From assembly GCA_937988885.1 (NCBI GenBank), contig CALKHR010000133.1:1-51266 (forward strand): a stretch of DNA of 51,266 nucleotides, written 5' to 3'. A program made the translations under genes and the position numbers. Origin of the DNA: an uncultured Roseiflexaceae bacterium. GTDB lineage: Bacteria > Chloroflexota > Chloroflexia > Chloroflexales > Roseiflexaceae. The notes beneath the pieces were generated by a model, which was not told the origin of the DNA, searched no databases, and worked only from the letters and a program-made list of their open reading frames with translations. Shown here piece by piece: positions 50,422-51,266 of this stretch (positions are counted from its first letter, which is position 1; each line of letters opens with the position of its first letter).

Positions 50422-51266
50422 ATGGATCGGTTAGCTCGCTTACAGTTGAGCGGATTCAAGTCGATACGTTCCGCTGATATTGTGTTCAACGCGCTGAATG
50501 TGTTGATCGGGCCGAATGGTGCTGGTAAATCGAACCTGATCTCCTTCTTCAAGCTCCTCAATTGGATGACGCCTACGCCGGGGAATCTCCAATTTTTTAT
50601 CGGCAAGGCGGGCGGTGCTCACGCGCTGCTGCACGATGGGCCTGCCGTCACTCCTCAGATTTCGGCGACACTGACGTTTGAGCACGACGACCAACGGGCG
50701 AATGAGTATGCGATGCGGCTGGAGTACGCCGCGCCCGATACGCTGATCTTCGCTGATGAGCGCTACCGCTTTACGCCGCCCGGCAAACAGCACGATTGGG
50801 TTCCGCTCGGCGCTGGACATCGCGAGATGCGCCTGATCGATGAGGCTGAGCAGGGTAAGGCGAGCGCGAAGTTTATACTAGGCCTACTCAAGCGTTGCGT
50901 CGTGTATCAGTTTCACAATACCTCGGAGACGGCCCGCATCCGCCAGCGCTGGGATATCAACGACATGTTATTCTTGAAGGAGGATGCGGCGAATATTGCG
51001 CCGTTCCTGCTGCGTTTGCGCGAACAGCAGCCACGGGCGTATTTGCGGATTGTTGAAACCGTTCGTTTATTGGCACCGTTCTTTGGCGATTTTGTGCTGG
51101 AGCCCGCCAACGGCACGGTGCTGCTGCAATGGAATGAGCGCCACAGCGATATGGTGTTTGGGGCGCATCAAGCCTCCGACGGGATGCTGCGGGCGATTGC
51201 GCTTGTGACGTTGCTGTTACAGCCGACCGAGCAGTTGCCGAGCGTGATTATCCTCGATGAGCCTGA
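50422..51266 (+). CDS. AAA ATPase of the RecF/SMC-like type, cut by window end
   Basis: At least 281 residues, open at the window edge. N-terminal R-L-Q-L-S-G-F-K-S-I-R-S, Walker A L-I-G-P-N-G-A-G-K-S-N at about 30-40, and near the end S-D-G-M-L-R (signature-like) followed by V-I-I-L-D-E-P (Walker B). This is the AAA_21/AAA_15-type of stand-alone ATPase, sometimes linked to OLD-family nucleases or defence systems, but also to housekeeping roles. GGAGG lies six bases before the ATG. It is 42 bases after the GlmU-like gene. The missing C-terminus and next genes decide its role. Confidence 0.85.
   Translation, partial: MDRLARLQLSGFKSIRSADIVFNALNVLIGPNGAGKSNLISFFKLLNWMTPTPGNLQFFIGKAGGAHALLHDGPAVTPQISATLTFEHDDQRANEYAMRLEYAAPDTLIFADERYRFTPPGKQHDWVPLGAGHREMRLIDEAEQGKASAKFILGLLKRCVVYQFHNTSETARIRQRWDINDMLFLKEDAANIAPFLLRLREQQPRAYLRIVETVRLLAPFFGDFVLEPANGTVLLQWNERHSDMVFGAHQASDGMLRAIALVTLLLQPTEQLPSVIILDEP

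Overview
The window is a gene-dense bacterial chromosome segment of roughly 58% GC by eye, with compact operons on both strands. The gene mix suggests a filamentous or gliding member of Chloroflexota, probably class Chloroflexia. It has housekeeping genes typical of that group, large secreted PPC/MBG/DUF11-type surface proteins, a sortase with an LPxTS-type substrate, a DUF3048 lipoprotein, an orphan Flp pilin and a PyrR-attenuated pyr operon. The assignment rests on gene content only and is moderate. No rRNA, tRNA, CRISPR array, insertion sequence or prophage was seen.

Layout. 265-4868 (+): five-gene operon with an alpha/beta-hydrolase, a small ABM-like monooxygenase, an ATP-grasp ligase, a circularly permuted ATP-grasp-like ligase and a YbdK/GCS2 carboxylate-amine ligase. 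It looks like a pathway for an unknown peptide-like metabolite and is the best candidate here for an undescribed system. 4903-11878: a degenerate M28-like membrane protein, a Flp pilin, a PPC-domain secreted protein with a near-perfect promoter, a GNAT, a DUF3048 lipoprotein and a single-domain response regulator. 11961-15551 (-): recR, ybaB, dnaX and pth. 15757-17187 (+): a GH13 glycosidase. 17260-20176 (-): a sortase and its probable substrate, which carries a 27-residue polyglycine run.

20545-27280 (-): the pyrimidine operon pyrR-pyrB-pyrC-pyrK-pyrD-pyrF-pyrE. It has a readable promoter, a PyrR-binding RNA element and an attenuator terminator. Its PyrD is of the quinone-type class 2, yet it sits beside a PyrK electron-transfer subunit. 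Then follow a cystathionine gamma-synthase-like gene (-), rph and a TPR protein (+), a 1528-residue mosaic surface protein (+), a second protein with an LPxTS-like motif (+), clpB (-), a GIDE-domain membrane protein (-), a 750-base AT-rich gap, a DUF6174-like protein (+) and uvrA (-).

45077-51266 (+): a phosphohexomutase, a second phosphohexomutase-like protein that has lost its catalytic motifs, a membrane-anchored CofD/YvcK-like protein, a GlmU-like sugar nucleotidyltransferase/acyltransferase and an AAA ATPase cut by the window end. The first four together suggest control or supply of cell-envelope sugar nucleotides.

Starts were chosen by ribosome-binding-site position and family N-termini. 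All functional calls are from reading the sequence; no database search was run.
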